A DNA stretch of 64,000 nucleotides, from positions 1-64,000 of the forward strand of contig JAUNSG010000005.1 in assembly GCA_030539335.1 (NCBI GenBank), given 5' to 3'. Positions 1 to 8,256 of the stretch are shown here, piece after piece. Each line of letters opens with the position of its first letter. Position 1 is the stretch's first letter. The stretch is from Eubacteriales bacterium (GTDB lineage Bacteria > Bacillota > Clostridia > Oscillospirales > Butyricicoccaceae). The notes under the pieces were generated by a model that was not told the DNA's origin, did not search any database, and worked only from the letters and a program-made list of their open reading frames with translations. The translations under genes were made by a program, and so were the position numbers.

Positions 1-1
1 T

Positions 2-574
2 CTTCCGGATCGAAAAAAGCGGGATAAGGAGCAATTTATCCGGTTTTCTGCGGCGATCGACACGGCATACAGCCAGAAGTCGCCGGATACCATTGCGATG
101 AGCTTTCTTGGCATCACGAACCGCGGACGCTGTATTGTGCTGGATGAGCGCGTGTACAACAACGCCGAGCTTCAGACGCCGATTGCACCGAGCGACACGG
201 TCCGGAATCTCATTGACTTTCTGGACCGTAACCGGAAGATATGGGGCTTTGCACGGGATGTGTTCATCGACTCAGCTGACCAAGCCACACTGACCGAATT
301 TGCGAAATACAAGCGGCAGCACGGATGCGTGTACAACGCGGTTCCGGCGTGGAAAAAGATGACGATCATCGACCGCATCAACACGCAGCTTGGATGGCTG
401 GCGCATGGGGACTTCCTTGTTGTCGACAGCTGTAAGCACTACATTGCCGAGCTGAATACGTACAGCTGGAGGGAGGACAAAGACAACACGCCGGAGGACG
501 CGCACGATCACATGATAAACTCCGTGCAGTACGCATGGATTCCATACAAAAACAAGATCGGAGGAAAGACATGA
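2..574 (+). CDS. Phage terminase large subunit, C-terminal part (5' end outside window)
   Basis: The reading frame is open from the first bases of the window, so this is the C-terminal part (about 190 residues) of a larger protein. The visible part reads as the RNase H-like nuclease domain that cuts concatemeric phage DNA during packaging. It has an acidic start (AIDTAYSQKSPD), a beta-strand segment ending VLDERVYNN, a VFIDSADQA segment, and a DAHDHMINSVQYAW segment near the C-terminus, which is typical of terminases. It is followed by the portal gene with an ATGA overlap, the standard order of packaging genes. The ATPase half must lie to the left. The family call is from recognition of the sequence and gene order. 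Confidence 0.85.
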   Translation, partial: LPDRKKRDKEQFIRFSAAIDTAYSQKSPDTIAMSFLGITNRGRCIVLDERVYNNAELQTPIAPSDTVRNLIDFLDRNRKIWGFARDVFIDSADQATLTEFAKYKRQHGCVYNAVPAWKKMTIIDRINTQLGWLAHGDFLVVDSCKHYIAELNTYSWREDKDNTPEDAHDHMINSVQYAWIPYKNKIGGKT

Positions 575-2127
575 GAGTAGGTGACAAAATTAGAGATATG
601 CTGAGATCATTTTTGCAGATTGAACCGGCGACCGGTCAAGGTTTTTACATTCATACAGCGTTGGACTGGCAAGGAAACGCGGCCAAAAACCGGATGTGGT
701 ATCGTGGTGACGCGGCGGAATTGAACGAATTCTACCAGCAGATTCCGGATCAATCCACGCAATGCTTTTGGGCGGCAGTTCCAACGAGAGGACTGGAAAT
801 CCGTAAATGCCATACTGGTCTTCCGAAGGAAATCATCGAAACACTGGCGGGTTTGATTGTCGCAGATTTAAACGGTGTTACGTTTCCGACGGATTCAGGA
901 GGGAAGGCGGAAAACCTTCTCAAGAAAGACCTGTGGGAGCGCATTGCCAAAGAAAATGAGTTTCGTTCACTTGTGACGCGCGCGCTGTGTGGCTGTATGG
1001 TCATCGGCGACGGAGCGTTTAAGATCATTCGAAATCCGGACTTGTCGGAATTACCGATTATCGAGTGGGTGGACGGGGATCGTGTTGAGCTTGTATATCA
1101 TTACGGACGCATTCGCGAAATTGTATTCCGAAATAATTATCCGAAGGGGTATGTGCTGTATGAGCATTTCGGTTTCGGATATGTACGCTATGAACTGCAT
1201 CAAAACGGGAACAAGGTTGACTTGAGCCGGTTGGAAGAAACTGCAGCACTGGAGGATGTGACTTTTGATACATCATACATGATGGCGGTTCCATTCAAGA
1301 TCAGGGAGTCCAATAAATGGCCGGGGCGCGGTCAGAGCTTCTTTGAGGGTAAGACGGACGCCTTCGACGCTTTGGACGAGGCGTGGAGCCAGTGGGTACA
1401 CGCCATGCGTACTTCTCGTCCACGGGTATATATTCCGGAGAACCTGATTCCACGTGATGCAAACAACGGCGCTTTGCTCAAGCCGAACGCGTTCGATTGT
1501 CAGCATATCGCCGTGGAGCGGGATGCAAGTGAAAATGCGAAAAACGAGATCACACTCCAGCAGGCGGCCTTTTACGCCGAGCAGTACAACAGCACGTACA
1601 TCACGGCGCTGGATCTAGCGCTGCAAGGGCTGATTTCTCCATCTACTCTCGGTATCGACACTAAGAAGATGGACAACGCGGAGGCGCAGCGCGAGAAGGA
1701 GAAGACGACGCTGTATACCCGACAGCTCATCATTGATGCGCTGACAGATACTCTGCGCAGTTTGGTGGGCGTGGTGTTTAAGACGATTAACGATGCAGAC
1801 GGGCAGTCATTAGAGGACACCGAGGCAGATGTTGTTTTCGGGGAGTACGCAAACCCGTCGTTCGAGGCTGTCGTGGAGACGCTGAGCAACCCGAATACGC
1901 CGATGTCCATCGAAGCAAAGGTGGATGAACTGTGGGGCGATTCCAAGGACGAGGATTGGAAACGAGCGGAAGTACAACGCATCCGCGAGGAACAAGGCTT
2001 GGCGACGCTGGAGGAACCGGCGGTATCCGGAGCAATAGGAGGAATGCTGGATGATAGTACGAATTGGGGCAAAGCACTGGACGATGAATCGCAAGCGGTA
2101 TCAGGGGCTGTTGGAGCTGGGCAGTGA
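571..2127 (+). CDS. Phage portal protein
   Basis: This 518-residue protein is the dodecameric portal through which DNA enters the capsid (SPP1/A118-type portal). The start at 571 is chosen because it overlaps the terminase stop (ATGA) and follows GGAGG at about 560-564. An in-frame ATG at 535 lies inside terminase and has no ribosome site. The length and the mixed alpha/beta sequence fit portal proteins, as does the acidic C-terminal tail rich in E and D. The position between terminase and the MuF protein supports the call. It is translationally coupled to terminase. Confidence 0.88.
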   Translation: MRVGDKIRDMLRSFLQIEPATGQGFYIHTALDWQGNAAKNRMWYRGDAAELNEFYQQIPDQSTQCFWAAVPTRGLEIRKCHTGLPKEIIETLAGLIVADLNGVTFPTDSGGKAENLLKKDLWERIAKENEFRSLVTRALCGCMVIGDGAFKIIRNPDLSELPIIEWVDGDRVELVYHYGRIREIVFRNNYPKGYVLYEHFGFGYVRYELHQNGNKVDLSRLEETAALEDVTFDTSYMMAVPFKIRESNKWPGRGQSFFEGKTDAFDALDEAWSQWVHAMRTSRPRVYIPENLIPRDANNGALLKPNAFDCQHIAVERDASENAKNEITLQQAAFYAEQYNSTYITALDLALQGLISPSTLGIDTKKMDNAEAQREKEKTTLYTRQLIIDALTDTLRSLVGVVFKTINDADGQSLEDTEADVVFGEYANPSFEAVVETLSNPNTPMSIEAKVDELWGDSKDEDWKRAEVQRIREEQGLATLEEPAVSGAIGGMLDDSTNWGKALDDESQAVSGAVGAGQ

Positions 2128-2272
2128 GCAGGTGCCGTTTGGCATTTATGCGATTGAGAAGGACGGGCAGGCAGAAATGCGGCACGACCATTGCAAGAGC
2201 AGCAGTGAGCTGAAACGGCTGCGTCGGGAATACAAGGCACGGGGATACAAGGTCTATGCCAACGGATTATGA
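2051..2272 (+). CDS. Small basic phage protein of unknown function
   Basis: This 73-residue, lysine/arginine-rich protein overlaps the end of the portal gene by 77 bases in another frame and the start of the MuF gene by 17 bases. The start at 2051 is supported by AGGAGG at 2037-2042 with 8-base spacing. A second in-frame ATG at 2084 would give a 62-residue form. No domain is recognised. Nested small genes at this place are common in packaging modules of Firmicutes phages. The function is unknown. Confidence 0.6.
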   Translation: MIVRIGAKHWTMNRKRYQGLLELGSEQVPFGIYAIEKDGQAEMRHDHCKSSSELKRLRREYKARGYKVYANGL

Positions 2273-3782
2273 CATTACTGCCGCGTTCGAAGCGATTGAA
2301 AATGAATTGATATCCTCCATGATGCGCAACATGAAGAGCCATCGGGCGGAAGAAACCGACGAGGGATATGCCTGGTCACAATGGCAGGCGGAGCAGCTGC
2401 AAAGCCTGGAAGAGTACAAACGCCATGGCCGGACGAAATTCCACGCGCAGTTCCAGTCTATCAACAAGGACATGGAAACGCTGCTGCGGGAAGTAAAGCA
2501 GCAGGGTGGCATGGAGCAGGAGGAAACCATTCTCCGGGCGATCCAACAGGGCGCGACGCTGCGGCCGCAAGGAAACATGGATGCGTCGTTCTTCCGCGCC
2601 AACGAACGGAAGCTGGATGCGCTGATCAAGGCGACGACGGATGATATGCAGAAGGCAGAAACCGCAGTGCTCCGCCGGGCAAACGACCAGTATCGCAAGA
2701 TCATCTTTAATGCGCAGGTCTATGCCAACACCGGAGCCGGTACCTACGAGAAAGCCGTGGACATGGCGACGAAAGACTTCCTTTCGGGCGGCATCCAGTG
2801 CGTTGTCTATGCCAACGGCGCACGGCATACGCTGGCTGACTATGCCGAGATGGCGATTCGTACGGCATCCAAGCGGGCATACCTGCAAGGGGAAGGCGAG
2901 AAGCGGCAGGAATGGGGCATTCCCACTGTGATCTTGAATAAGCGCGGCAATGCCTGCCCGAAGTGTGCGCCGTTCTGCGGGAAAGTGTTTATCGACGATG
3001 TCTGGTCGGGTGGATCCTCAAATGACAAGTCGTATCCGCTGCTGTCCAGCGCGATCGCCAAGGGTCTGTATCATCCGCGGTGCAAGGACAGCCATACGAC
3101 GTATTTCCACGGGATCACAGAAGAATCCGAACCGTGGACGAAGGAGGAACGCGAGAAGCTGGCGCAGGATTACAGCCGCGAGCAGAAACAGCAGCACGCC
3201 CAGCGGCAGGTGAAGAAATACCGTCGTCTTGCAACGCACTCGCTGGACGAGGACAATCAGCGCACATATGCGGCGAGGGCGCAGGATTGGGAGACAGTGT
3301 ACACAGATCTTGCAATTGATGGCGCAGACGAGAAAACCGTGCCGATTCCGGTTGCAAACGCAAACAATTCTGGTATAATAAATCTAAACAGAGGAGCAAA
3401 ACGAAAGGAAACCAATCAGGGAGCATTTGCGTCGCTTGAGATTCCTATGCAGAAGCGAGAAGTCAGAAAAATTGCGGATCGATATGGTATTGATTTGAAA
3501 GGTATGACTGTCAAGATACAGCGCAGCGAAAAAATGCTTGCGTTACCCACGACCGGCATGACTGACTATAAGAACATTGGCCGAATTGATCTTTTGCCAA
3601 ATGCGTTTCAAAGCGAGGAACAGTTGGTACGGACATTGATTCATGAGCGTTGCCATGTTTTGCAGCTGAAAAAATATGGTGCGAGATATGCGCAGGATAA
3701 TTTGGACTTGATGGAAAAGCAGGCATATGCTTTTGAAGATTTTTGGTACGCTGTTGTAAAGAAAAGAGGTGGCACAGTATGA
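2256..3782 (+). CDS. MuF/minor capsid protein 2 with C-terminal HExxH metallopeptidase-like domain
   Basis: This 508-residue protein has two parts. Residues 1-370 or so are the head morphogenesis (phage minor capsid protein 2/MuF) part. It has a helical N-terminus, then CPKCAPFCG near residue 232 and a late GLYHPRCKDSH segment, as in SPP1 gp7-like proteins. Residues about 390-508 form a different, more AT-rich domain holding HERCH at 463-467, a classic HExxH zinc-protease signature, followed by a Glu-rich helix (NLDLMEKQAYAFE). MuF proteins are known carriers of C-terminal toxin or effector domains that can be packaged with the phage. The link between the parts (near residue 372) contains a consensus-like promoter. 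The downstream zinc-ribbon gene overlaps the stop by 4 bases. That the domain is a toxin or an injected protease is inference. Confidence 0.82.
   Translation: MPTDYDITAAFEAIENELISSMMRNMKSHRAEETDEGYAWSQWQAEQLQSLEEYKRHGRTKFHAQFQSINKDMETLLREVKQQGGMEQEETILRAIQQGATLRPQGNMDASFFRANERKLDALIKATTDDMQKAETAVLRRANDQYRKIIFNAQVYANTGAGTYEKAVDMATKDFLSGGIQCVVYANGARHTLADYAEMAIRTASKRAYLQGEGEKRQEWGIPTVILNKRGNACPKCAPFCGKVFIDDVWSGGSSNDKSYPLLSSAIAKGLYHPRCKDSHTTYFHGITEESEPWTKEEREKLAQDYSREQKQQHAQRQVKKYRRLATHSLDEDNQRTYAARAQDWETVYTDLAIDGADEKTVPIPVANANNSGIINLNRGAKRKETNQGAFASLEIPMQKREVRKIADRYGIDLKGMTVKIQRSEKMLALPTTGMTDYKNIGRIDLLPNAFQSEEQLVRTLIHERCHVLQLKKYGARYAQDNLDLMEKQAYAFEDFWYAVVKKRGGTV
3352..3379 (+). promoter_or_regulatory. 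Predicted internal promoter at the MuF/HExxH domain boundary
   Basis: The site has TTGCAA at 3352-3357, a 16-base spacer, and TATAAT at 3374-3379 preceded by TG one base away (extended -10). It lies inside the MuF coding sequence just before the AT-richer C-terminal domain, and GAGGAG follows at 3391. It matches a sigma-A promoter well, but it could be chance in an AT-rich linker. Confidence 0.5.
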
Positions 3783-4012
3783 AATGGATTGATAATATGA
3801 CCTCAGCGATTGAGCGCGGAGAGAATGGAGTTTGTCCGTACTGTGGCAGCTCGGATACCGAGCACGGTTTTACAGTTATCAACAAGATCACACGCGCGGG
3901 ATATGGTTCGGTTTGGTGCAATGCCTGTAAAAAAGGGATGCACCTTTCCAGAATGATCGTGCCAGATGGAGCGCGGGAGCAAGAAGCACCGCGAGGAATT
4001 GAATATAACTAA
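3779..4012 (+). CDS. Small zinc-ribbon protein coupled to the MuF-HExxH gene
   Basis: This 77-residue protein has two CxxC knuckles: CPYCG near residue 19 and CNAC near residue 49, followed by KKGMH. The spacing fits one zinc ribbon. The ATG at 3779 overlaps the MuF stop (ATGA), so translation is coupled. An upstream in-frame ATG at 3743 lies inside MuF and is less likely. Its constant partnering with a putative effector domain suggests an immunity or accessory role, but nothing in the sequence proves this. Two terminator-like hairpins follow directly. Confidence 0.75.
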   Translation: MKWIDNMTSAIERGENGVCPYCGSSDTEHGFTVINKITRAGYGSVWCNACKKGMHLSRMIVPDGAREQEAPRGIEYN

Positions 4013-4077
4013 GCCGCCAAGCGAAAGCAAGGCGGTTTTGTTATGCCGAAAGAAGCATCCGAGAGGGTGCTTTTATT
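4011..4077 (+). terminator. Two tandem terminator-like hairpins after the MuF/zinc-ribbon pair
   Basis: The first stem is CCGCC (4014-4018) with GGCGG (4031-4035), followed by TTTT, and has a nested GC-GAAA-GC loop. The second is AGCATCC (from about 4054) with GGGTGCT, followed by TTTT at about 4070. They separate the packaging genes from scaffold/capsid and may lower readthrough rather than stop transcription fully. Confidence 0.6.
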
Positions 4078-4182
4078 ATGCCCGAAGGCGATAAACTACG
4101 CGGAGACACCGGTGAAACAACAGGATTGGTGAGACACACCTGAAAAACTGGAAAACCAAACGAGAGCCGAAAGGAGAAATTC

Positions 4183-4761
4183 ATGGCAGAAACCAATACC
4201 AATCAGACAGACCAGCAGAGCAATTCCCAGACGCCTACGAATCCACCCGCACAGCCCGCGCCGGAGATTGACTACGAGAAGTTGGCGGGCGTTGTGGAGG
4301 GGCGACAGCGTGCGGCGGGAGAATCCGCACTGAAAAACTACCTCAAACAGCAGGGCTTGACGTCGGAGCAAATGGAGGATGCAATCCGAACCTACAAGGA
4401 ACAGCAGGCGGCGAACACGCCGGATGTGGATGGATTGCAAACCCAGTTGACACAGGCACAGACGGCGGCGCGTCAGGCGCAGCTTGAGTCGGCAGCCACG
4501 CTGGAAGCGGTTGCACTTGGCATTGATCCAAAAACCATTCCGTATCTGATTCGTCTGGCAGACATCAGTCAGGCAGTCAGCGCAGACGGGAAGGTGGACA
4601 ACGATGCGGTGAAAAATGCGCTGAACCAGGTACTGGAGGATGTGCCAGCGCTGAAGCCGCAGGCACGGCAGTCCGCCGGAATCCGGATCGGCGTATCGAG
4701 CGGTACAAACAATTCGAATCAGTCGAATGACGACGCGTTGAAGGCGGCATTCGGACTGTAA
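4183..4761 (+). CDS. Phage capsid scaffolding protein
   Basis: This 192-residue, highly charged, Gln/Ala-rich protein has a predicted long helical middle (residues about 60-125) and low-complexity ends. It lies directly before the major capsid gene with 21 bases between. Scaffold proteins guide procapsid assembly and are then lost; this composition and position fit that role. The AAGGAG ribosome site sits just before the ATG at 4183. The C-terminal DDALKAAFGL is the kind of short basic/hydrophobic tail that binds the capsid protein (inference). Confidence 0.82.
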   Translation: MAETNTNQTDQQSNSQTPTNPPAQPAPEIDYEKLAGVVEGRQRAAGESALKNYLKQQGLTSEQMEDAIRTYKEQQAANTPDVDGLQTQLTQAQTAARQAQLESAATLEAVALGIDPKTIPYLIRLADISQAVSADGKVDNDAVKNALNQVLEDVPALKPQARQSAGIRIGVSSGTNNSNQSNDDALKAAFGL

Positions 4762-4782
4762 GGCAAGAAAGGAGTAAAAATC

Positions 4783-5667
4783 ATGCCAGTATATGATTAT
4801 GCAACTACATTTACGCAGCTTCTCCAGCAGAAGTATGCAAAAGAGCTGTGTTCGGACGATCTGACGCACAGCAATCCGGGCGTGCAGTTCATCAATGCGC
4901 AGACGATCAAGCTGCCGCGCATGGCGCTGTCCGGCTACAAGGATCATTCCAGAACACCGGGATTTAACACCGGCACGATGTCGAACGATTGGGAGGCAAA
5001 GAAGCTGGAGCATGACCGCGACGTTGAATTTTGGATTGATCCGATGGACATTGATGAAACCAACCTCACCTTGGCTGTCGCGAACATTCAGAACACGTTT
5101 GAGACCGAGCAGGCGATTCCGGAAAAGGATTCCTATCGCTTCTCCAAGCTGCATTCGGAACTGACTGCATATTCCGGCAATATTTCGTCGGCAGCGATTG
5201 ACGCGGCGAATATTTTGGATGCATTCGACGAGTTTATGGAGTATATGGATGAAGCCGGGGTGCCGGAAGAGGGCCGTATTCTGTATGCAACCCCAACGGT
5301 TCGACGCCTGCTGAAAAGCGCAGAAGGAATTCAGCGCACGTTGTCCGTCTCGGCCCCGGCGTCGGTTAATCGCACGGTGCACAGTCTGGATGATGTCACA
5401 ATCAAGGGCGTCCCATCTGCGCGTATGAAGACGGCATATGATTTCACCGAGGGTTGCGTACCGGCAGAAGCCGCAAAGCAGATCAATCTCATCCTGATCC
5501 ATCCTTCTTGTGTTGTCTGCCGCGATAAGTACAGCTATATCAAGTTGTTTACGCCGGGAACGGATTCCCGCACCGCAGACGGCTATTTGTATCAGAACCG
5601 TAACTACGGCGACCTGTTCCTGCTGGAACGCAAGGTCGAGGGCTGCGTAATGAATGTCCAGGCGTAA
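4783..5667 (+). CDS. Phage major capsid protein
   Basis: This 294-residue protein forms the capsid shell. It starts with MPVYDYATTFTQLLQQKY and has the central PMDIDETN and LYATPTVRRLL segments, usual for HK97-fold capsid proteins of A118/SPP1-like Firmicutes phages. It lies right after the scaffold gene, which is the expected order. No separate protease gene or cleavage domain is visible. Translation starts after AAAGGAG at about 4768. Confidence 0.88.
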   Translation: MPVYDYATTFTQLLQQKYAKELCSDDLTHSNPGVQFINAQTIKLPRMALSGYKDHSRTPGFNTGTMSNDWEAKKLEHDRDVEFWIDPMDIDETNLTLAVANIQNTFETEQAIPEKDSYRFSKLHSELTAYSGNISSAAIDAANILDAFDEFMEYMDEAGVPEEGRILYATPTVRRLLKSAEGIQRTLSVSAPASVNRTVHSLDDVTIKGVPSARMKTAYDFTEGCVPAEAAKQINLILIHPSCVVCRDKYSYIKLFTPGTDSRTADGYLYQNRNYGDLFLLERKVEGCVMNVQA

Positions 5668-5679
5668 GGAGGCACAGCT

Positions 5680-5913
5680 ATGAAAGCAATCAAGGGAAAT
5701 CGAGTGTATACGATTGACGAGACCCAGCAGGCAGGTTATGTAAGCAGGGGATTTGACATCGTAAATGACGACGGAACGGTCATCCAGAACGGACGAGGTA
5801 AAACCGTACCGTATGACCAGTACGCCGCCGTTGTGGCTGAGCGTGATGCGCTCGAAGCGCAGGTGAAAAAGCCGCCGAAGAAGCCCAAAGACGAGCCGGA
5901 GGCGGACAAGTGA
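5680..5913 (+). CDS. Small phage structural-region protein, unknown
   Basis: This 77-residue protein has a folded N-terminal part and a Lys/Pro/Glu-rich tail (KKPPKKPKDEPEADK). It starts 12 bases after the capsid gene behind AAGGAGG. The next gene begins with a GTG overlapping its stop. The short N-terminal part (NRVYTIDETQQAGYVSRGFDI) is of a type often found between capsid and connector genes. No function is assigned; a head-decoration role would be a guess. Confidence 0.65.
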   Translation: MKAIKGNRVYTIDETQQAGYVSRGFDIVNDDGTVIQNGRGKTVPYDQYAAVVAERDALEAQVKKPPKKPKDEPEADK

Positions 5914-6296
5914 CGCCGTATGCCACGCCGGAGAATGCGCGGACGTATGGCTGCCTGCTGAGTGAGGACGCCGACGTCGCGGAACAGTGGCTGCGTCGGG
6001 CGAGTCGGGACATCGACACGTTGACGTTTAACCGCATTCCGGCATGCGGCGGTCTCACACAGCTCACGCCGTTTCAGCGGGAGATTGTGGCCGAGGTTTG
6101 CTGCCGTCTGGCGGTGTTTGAGTCGGAAAACGCGGAGCTGCTGGATTCCGCTGTGACGTCGTACTCCATCAATGGGGTATCGGCGTCCTTCGGCAGCGGT
6201 TGGGGCGTGACCACGAAAAACGGCGTGGTGCTGCCCGTGAATCTGTATCAGCACTTGTCCCAGACCGGTCTGTGCGTCAGGACGGTGATGGTATGA
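5910..6296 (+). CDS. Head-tail connector protein (gp6/gp15-like)
   Basis: This 128-residue protein begins TPYATPENARTYGC and contains EQWLRRASRDIDTLTFNRIP. That helical pattern is typical of the connector/adaptor proteins that sit under the portal. The start is GTG at 5910, overlapping the previous stop. The following gene starts 4 bases before its end. The family is inferred from position and the short N-terminal repeat of helices. Confidence 0.7.
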   Translation: MTPYATPENARTYGCLLSEDADVAEQWLRRASRDIDTLTFNRIPACGGLTQLTPFQREIVAEVCCRLAVFESENAELLDSAVTSYSINGVSASFGSGWGVTTKNGVVLPVNLYQHLSQTGLCVRTVMV

Positions 6297-6631
6297 AGTA
6301 TCCACCGCTTGTGCCGAAGGCGCTGTGCAAGACGCCGATCTGGGTCACGATCTATCAGGAGGGAATCGACGAGGACGGTGCGCCGTTGCAGGCGATCACC
6401 CTGGACACCTGCTGCAACTGGCAGGACAGCGCGAAGATTATCCGGACAGATGAGACGCACAGCGTCCAACTTTCCGGAGTGGCGCTGTTTTACGGCGATC
6501 TGTGTCCGGAATTGGCGGCGATTGCATCCGGCACGGTGATCGTATTCGGGGAACCACGCACGATTTTCCGCGGAAGCAAGGCACGCAACCCCGATGGAAC
6601 AGTGAATTACACCCGATTGGAGCTGATCTGA
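6293..6631 (+). CDS. Minor capsid / head-closure protein
   Basis: This 112-residue protein is a probable minor capsid protein 1 or head-closure protein. The start at 6293 overlaps the previous stop. An upstream in-frame ATG at 6200 lies inside the connector gene. The pattern of a beta-rich protein with NPDGTVNYTRLEL at its end is usual for stoppers in A118-like phages. It overlaps the next start by one base (6631). Confidence 0.65.
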   Translation: MKYPPLVPKALCKTPIWVTIYQEGIDEDGAPLQAITLDTCCNWQDSAKIIRTDETHSVQLSGVALFYGDLCPELAAIASGTVIVFGEPRTIFRGSKARNPDGTVNYTRLELI

Positions 6632-7083
6632 TGAAGGGCGTGACATCGCGGATTTCGCTCAACATGCCGCGGATCAATCAGTTGGAACGGGCGAAGGTTG
6701 AGGCGCTAGAGATGACGGGAGAGGCGATCCACACCGATCTCGTGCAGTCGCAGACCATGCCGCGTAAGACCGGTGCCCTACAGAATGAGAGCACCTTTGT
6801 GGATACCTCGCACAGCAACCGCGGAAAGGTGCAGATTGTATCCAGCACGCCATATGCCAGACGATTATATTTCCATCCGGAGTATAACTTTCACCGTGAA
6901 CCGTGGGAGCGTACAGGCTTTAAACGGGAAAACGGTGAGCTGGTTTTTGATGTTCTTGACGAAGGTGAAGGCAATCCCAATGCTGGCGGAGAATGGTTTG
7001 CACCATATCTGGCAGGCGGGGAGAAGCTGGGCTTCGCAGAAAAGGCTTTCCGAAAATTCTATCAGCAAAGAGCAGGAGTATGA
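6631..7083 (+). CDS. Minor capsid protein 2-like / tail completion protein
   Basis: This 150-residue protein resembles minor capsid/neck proteins of Listeria A118-like phages, with VQSQTMPRKTGALQNEST near the start and PYARRLYFHPEYNFH in the middle. The ATG at 6631 shares a base with the preceding stop, and the in-frame ATG at 6502 lies within the upstream gene. It belongs to the tightly coupled connector block 5680-7483. Confidence 0.7.
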   Translation: MKGVTSRISLNMPRINQLERAKVEALEMTGEAIHTDLVQSQTMPRKTGALQNESTFVDTSHSNRGKVQIVSSTPYARRLYFHPEYNFHREPWERTGFKRENGELVFDVLDEGEGNPNAGGEWFAPYLAGGEKLGFAEKAFRKFYQQRAGV

Positions 7084-7084
7084 T

Positions 7085-7483
7085 ATGCAGCTTTACGAAA
7101 TTCGGGACTGGCTCAAGGGCTTTGCTGGAGCGGATCACTACTATATCGGCAAGCTGGACCGCAAGCAGCCGAAGTCCATCGGCGTGTATTCCCGGCAGGT
7201 CAACAGTCCGCCGCGCATGGCGCTCGGTGGCCTGGATAATACATCGTATGACAGCAAAGCGGTCTCCCTTCTGGTGCATTGGAATGAGAATGCACGGGAG
7301 ACCGACGAGGCCGCGGCAGCACTGTACAATGCGCTGCGGCGTATGACAACAACCACAATTGCAGATACGCGCGTATATTATGTCCGTCTGGACACGACCG
7401 AGGCAGTTGACGTCGGCACGGACGACGACGGCATCTATGAGCGCGTGATCTGGCTGACATTGTTTTACGAAAGGAGTAAATAA
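7085..7483 (+). CDS. Tail terminator / minor capsid protein 3-like
   Basis: This 132-residue protein starts at 7085 after AGGAG at about 7073. It is an alpha/beta protein with NARETDEAAAALYNALRR and DDDGIYERVIWLTLFYER. These patterns match the tail terminator class (minor capsid 3), which caps the tail tube and joins it to the head. It sits directly before the tail tube gene, the usual order. Confidence 0.7.
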   Translation: MQLYEIRDWLKGFAGADHYYIGKLDRKQPKSIGVYSRQVNSPPRMALGGLDNTSYDSKAVSLLVHWNENARETDEAAAALYNALRRMTTTTIADTRVYYVRLDTTEAVDVGTDDDGIYERVIWLTLFYERSK

Positions 7484-7485
7484 GT

Positions 7486-7929
7486 ATGAGCACACCAACG
7501 GGTGTTTACCCCTGTTATGAAAATCAGTTTAAGATCGGCGCCGCGAAGGATAGCGCGAAGTCGATCGCTGATATGGAGACGTTCGGCGTATCGTTTGACA
7601 ACGGCGTGGAAGAATGGACGCCGTTTGAGACGGAGGGCTGGATGCGTCGACTGATGACGGCCAAGGCACTGACGATTTCGGTCAACGGCAAGCGCAATGT
7701 CGGCGATACCGGCAATGATTTTGTTGCCGGTCTGGCGTTCAAGAATGGCCGCAATGCGGAAGCATATTTTGAGTGGGACTTTCCGGATGGCACGGTGGTC
7801 GCTCTGTCCGGCGCGGTCATCAATGTGACCAACATCGGCGCAGGCGATTCGACCGGCGTTGCACCGCTGGAATTTGAGGTTATGTCCAATGGCAAGCCGG
7901 AGATTACGCTCCCGACAGCCACACCGTAA
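7486..7929 (+). CDS. Major tail (tube) protein
   Basis: This 147-residue protein is the probable major tail tube protein. It begins STPTGVYPCYENQFKIG, then has ETFGVSFDNGVEEWTPFETEGW and a segment on adding or subtracting a measured quantity (GLAFKNGRNAEAYFEWDFPDG), typical for siphovirus tube proteins. It stands between the tail terminator and the tail chaperone genes. A strong AAAGGAG precedes the ATG at 7486. Confidence 0.82.
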   Translation: MSTPTGVYPCYENQFKIGAAKDSAKSIADMETFGVSFDNGVEEWTPFETEGWMRRLMTAKALTISVNGKRNVGDTGNDFVAGLAFKNGRNAEAYFEWDFPDGTVVALSGAVINVTNIGAGDSTGVAPLEFEVMSNGKPEITLPTATP

Positions 7930-7944
7930 CGAGGAGGAATAAAA

Positions 7945-8256
7945 ATGGCAAAGGTAATTGACATTACAGAAAAGCTCGGCTTTGAACCGGCCCCGGTGCT
8001 GAAGATCAAGGGTATGGAACTGACAGTAAACGATTCGGCGGAAACCATGCTGCGGCTGGTCGATATCATGTCCAAGAAGGGCGAGTTTGAGGCGATTATG
8101 GAAAGCGTATCTCTGCTGTTTTCTGAGGCGGATCGAAAAAAGCTGGGCAAGCTCAAGCTGAATTTTAAGGATTTTGCCGCCGTAGTGGAAAGCGCGATCC
8201 ACCTTGTTACCGGAGAGGAAGACCCGGGGGAAAATCCGTCCCGTACTACGACCTGA
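7945..8256 (+). CDS. Tail assembly chaperone, short (gpG-like) form
   Basis: This 103-residue protein is the N-terminal part of the tail-assembly chaperone that coats the tape measure before tube growth. It has a ribosome site GAGGAGG before ATG 7945. Close to its end the frame crosses GGGGGAA at 8226-8232. From that point the -1 frame continues smoothly as VPYYDLIDDFGLIVSSF into the next segment. This is the usual layout of gpG/gpGT pairs in siphoviruses. Confidence 0.82.
   Translation: MAKVIDITEKLGFEPAPVLKIKGMELTVNDSAETMLRLVDIMSKKGEFEAIMESVSLLFSEADRKKLGKLKLNFKDFAAVVESAIHLVTGEEDPGENPSRTTT
8226..8232 (+). promoter_or_regulatory. Putative -1 ribosomal frameshift site in the tail chaperone
   Basis: The heptamer GGGGGAA is read in the 0 frame as G-GGG-GAA. 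A -1 slip would re-pair GGG exactly and GAA with GGA imperfectly. It is followed by AAAT. Shift sites at this spot are established in siphovirus chaperone genes, but the exact slip position is inferred here. Confidence 0.6.

Noticed and set aside
4096..5502. 468-codon minus-strand frame opposite scaffold and capsid
   Set aside because: It is a shadow frame; capsid and scaffold fit phage gene order.
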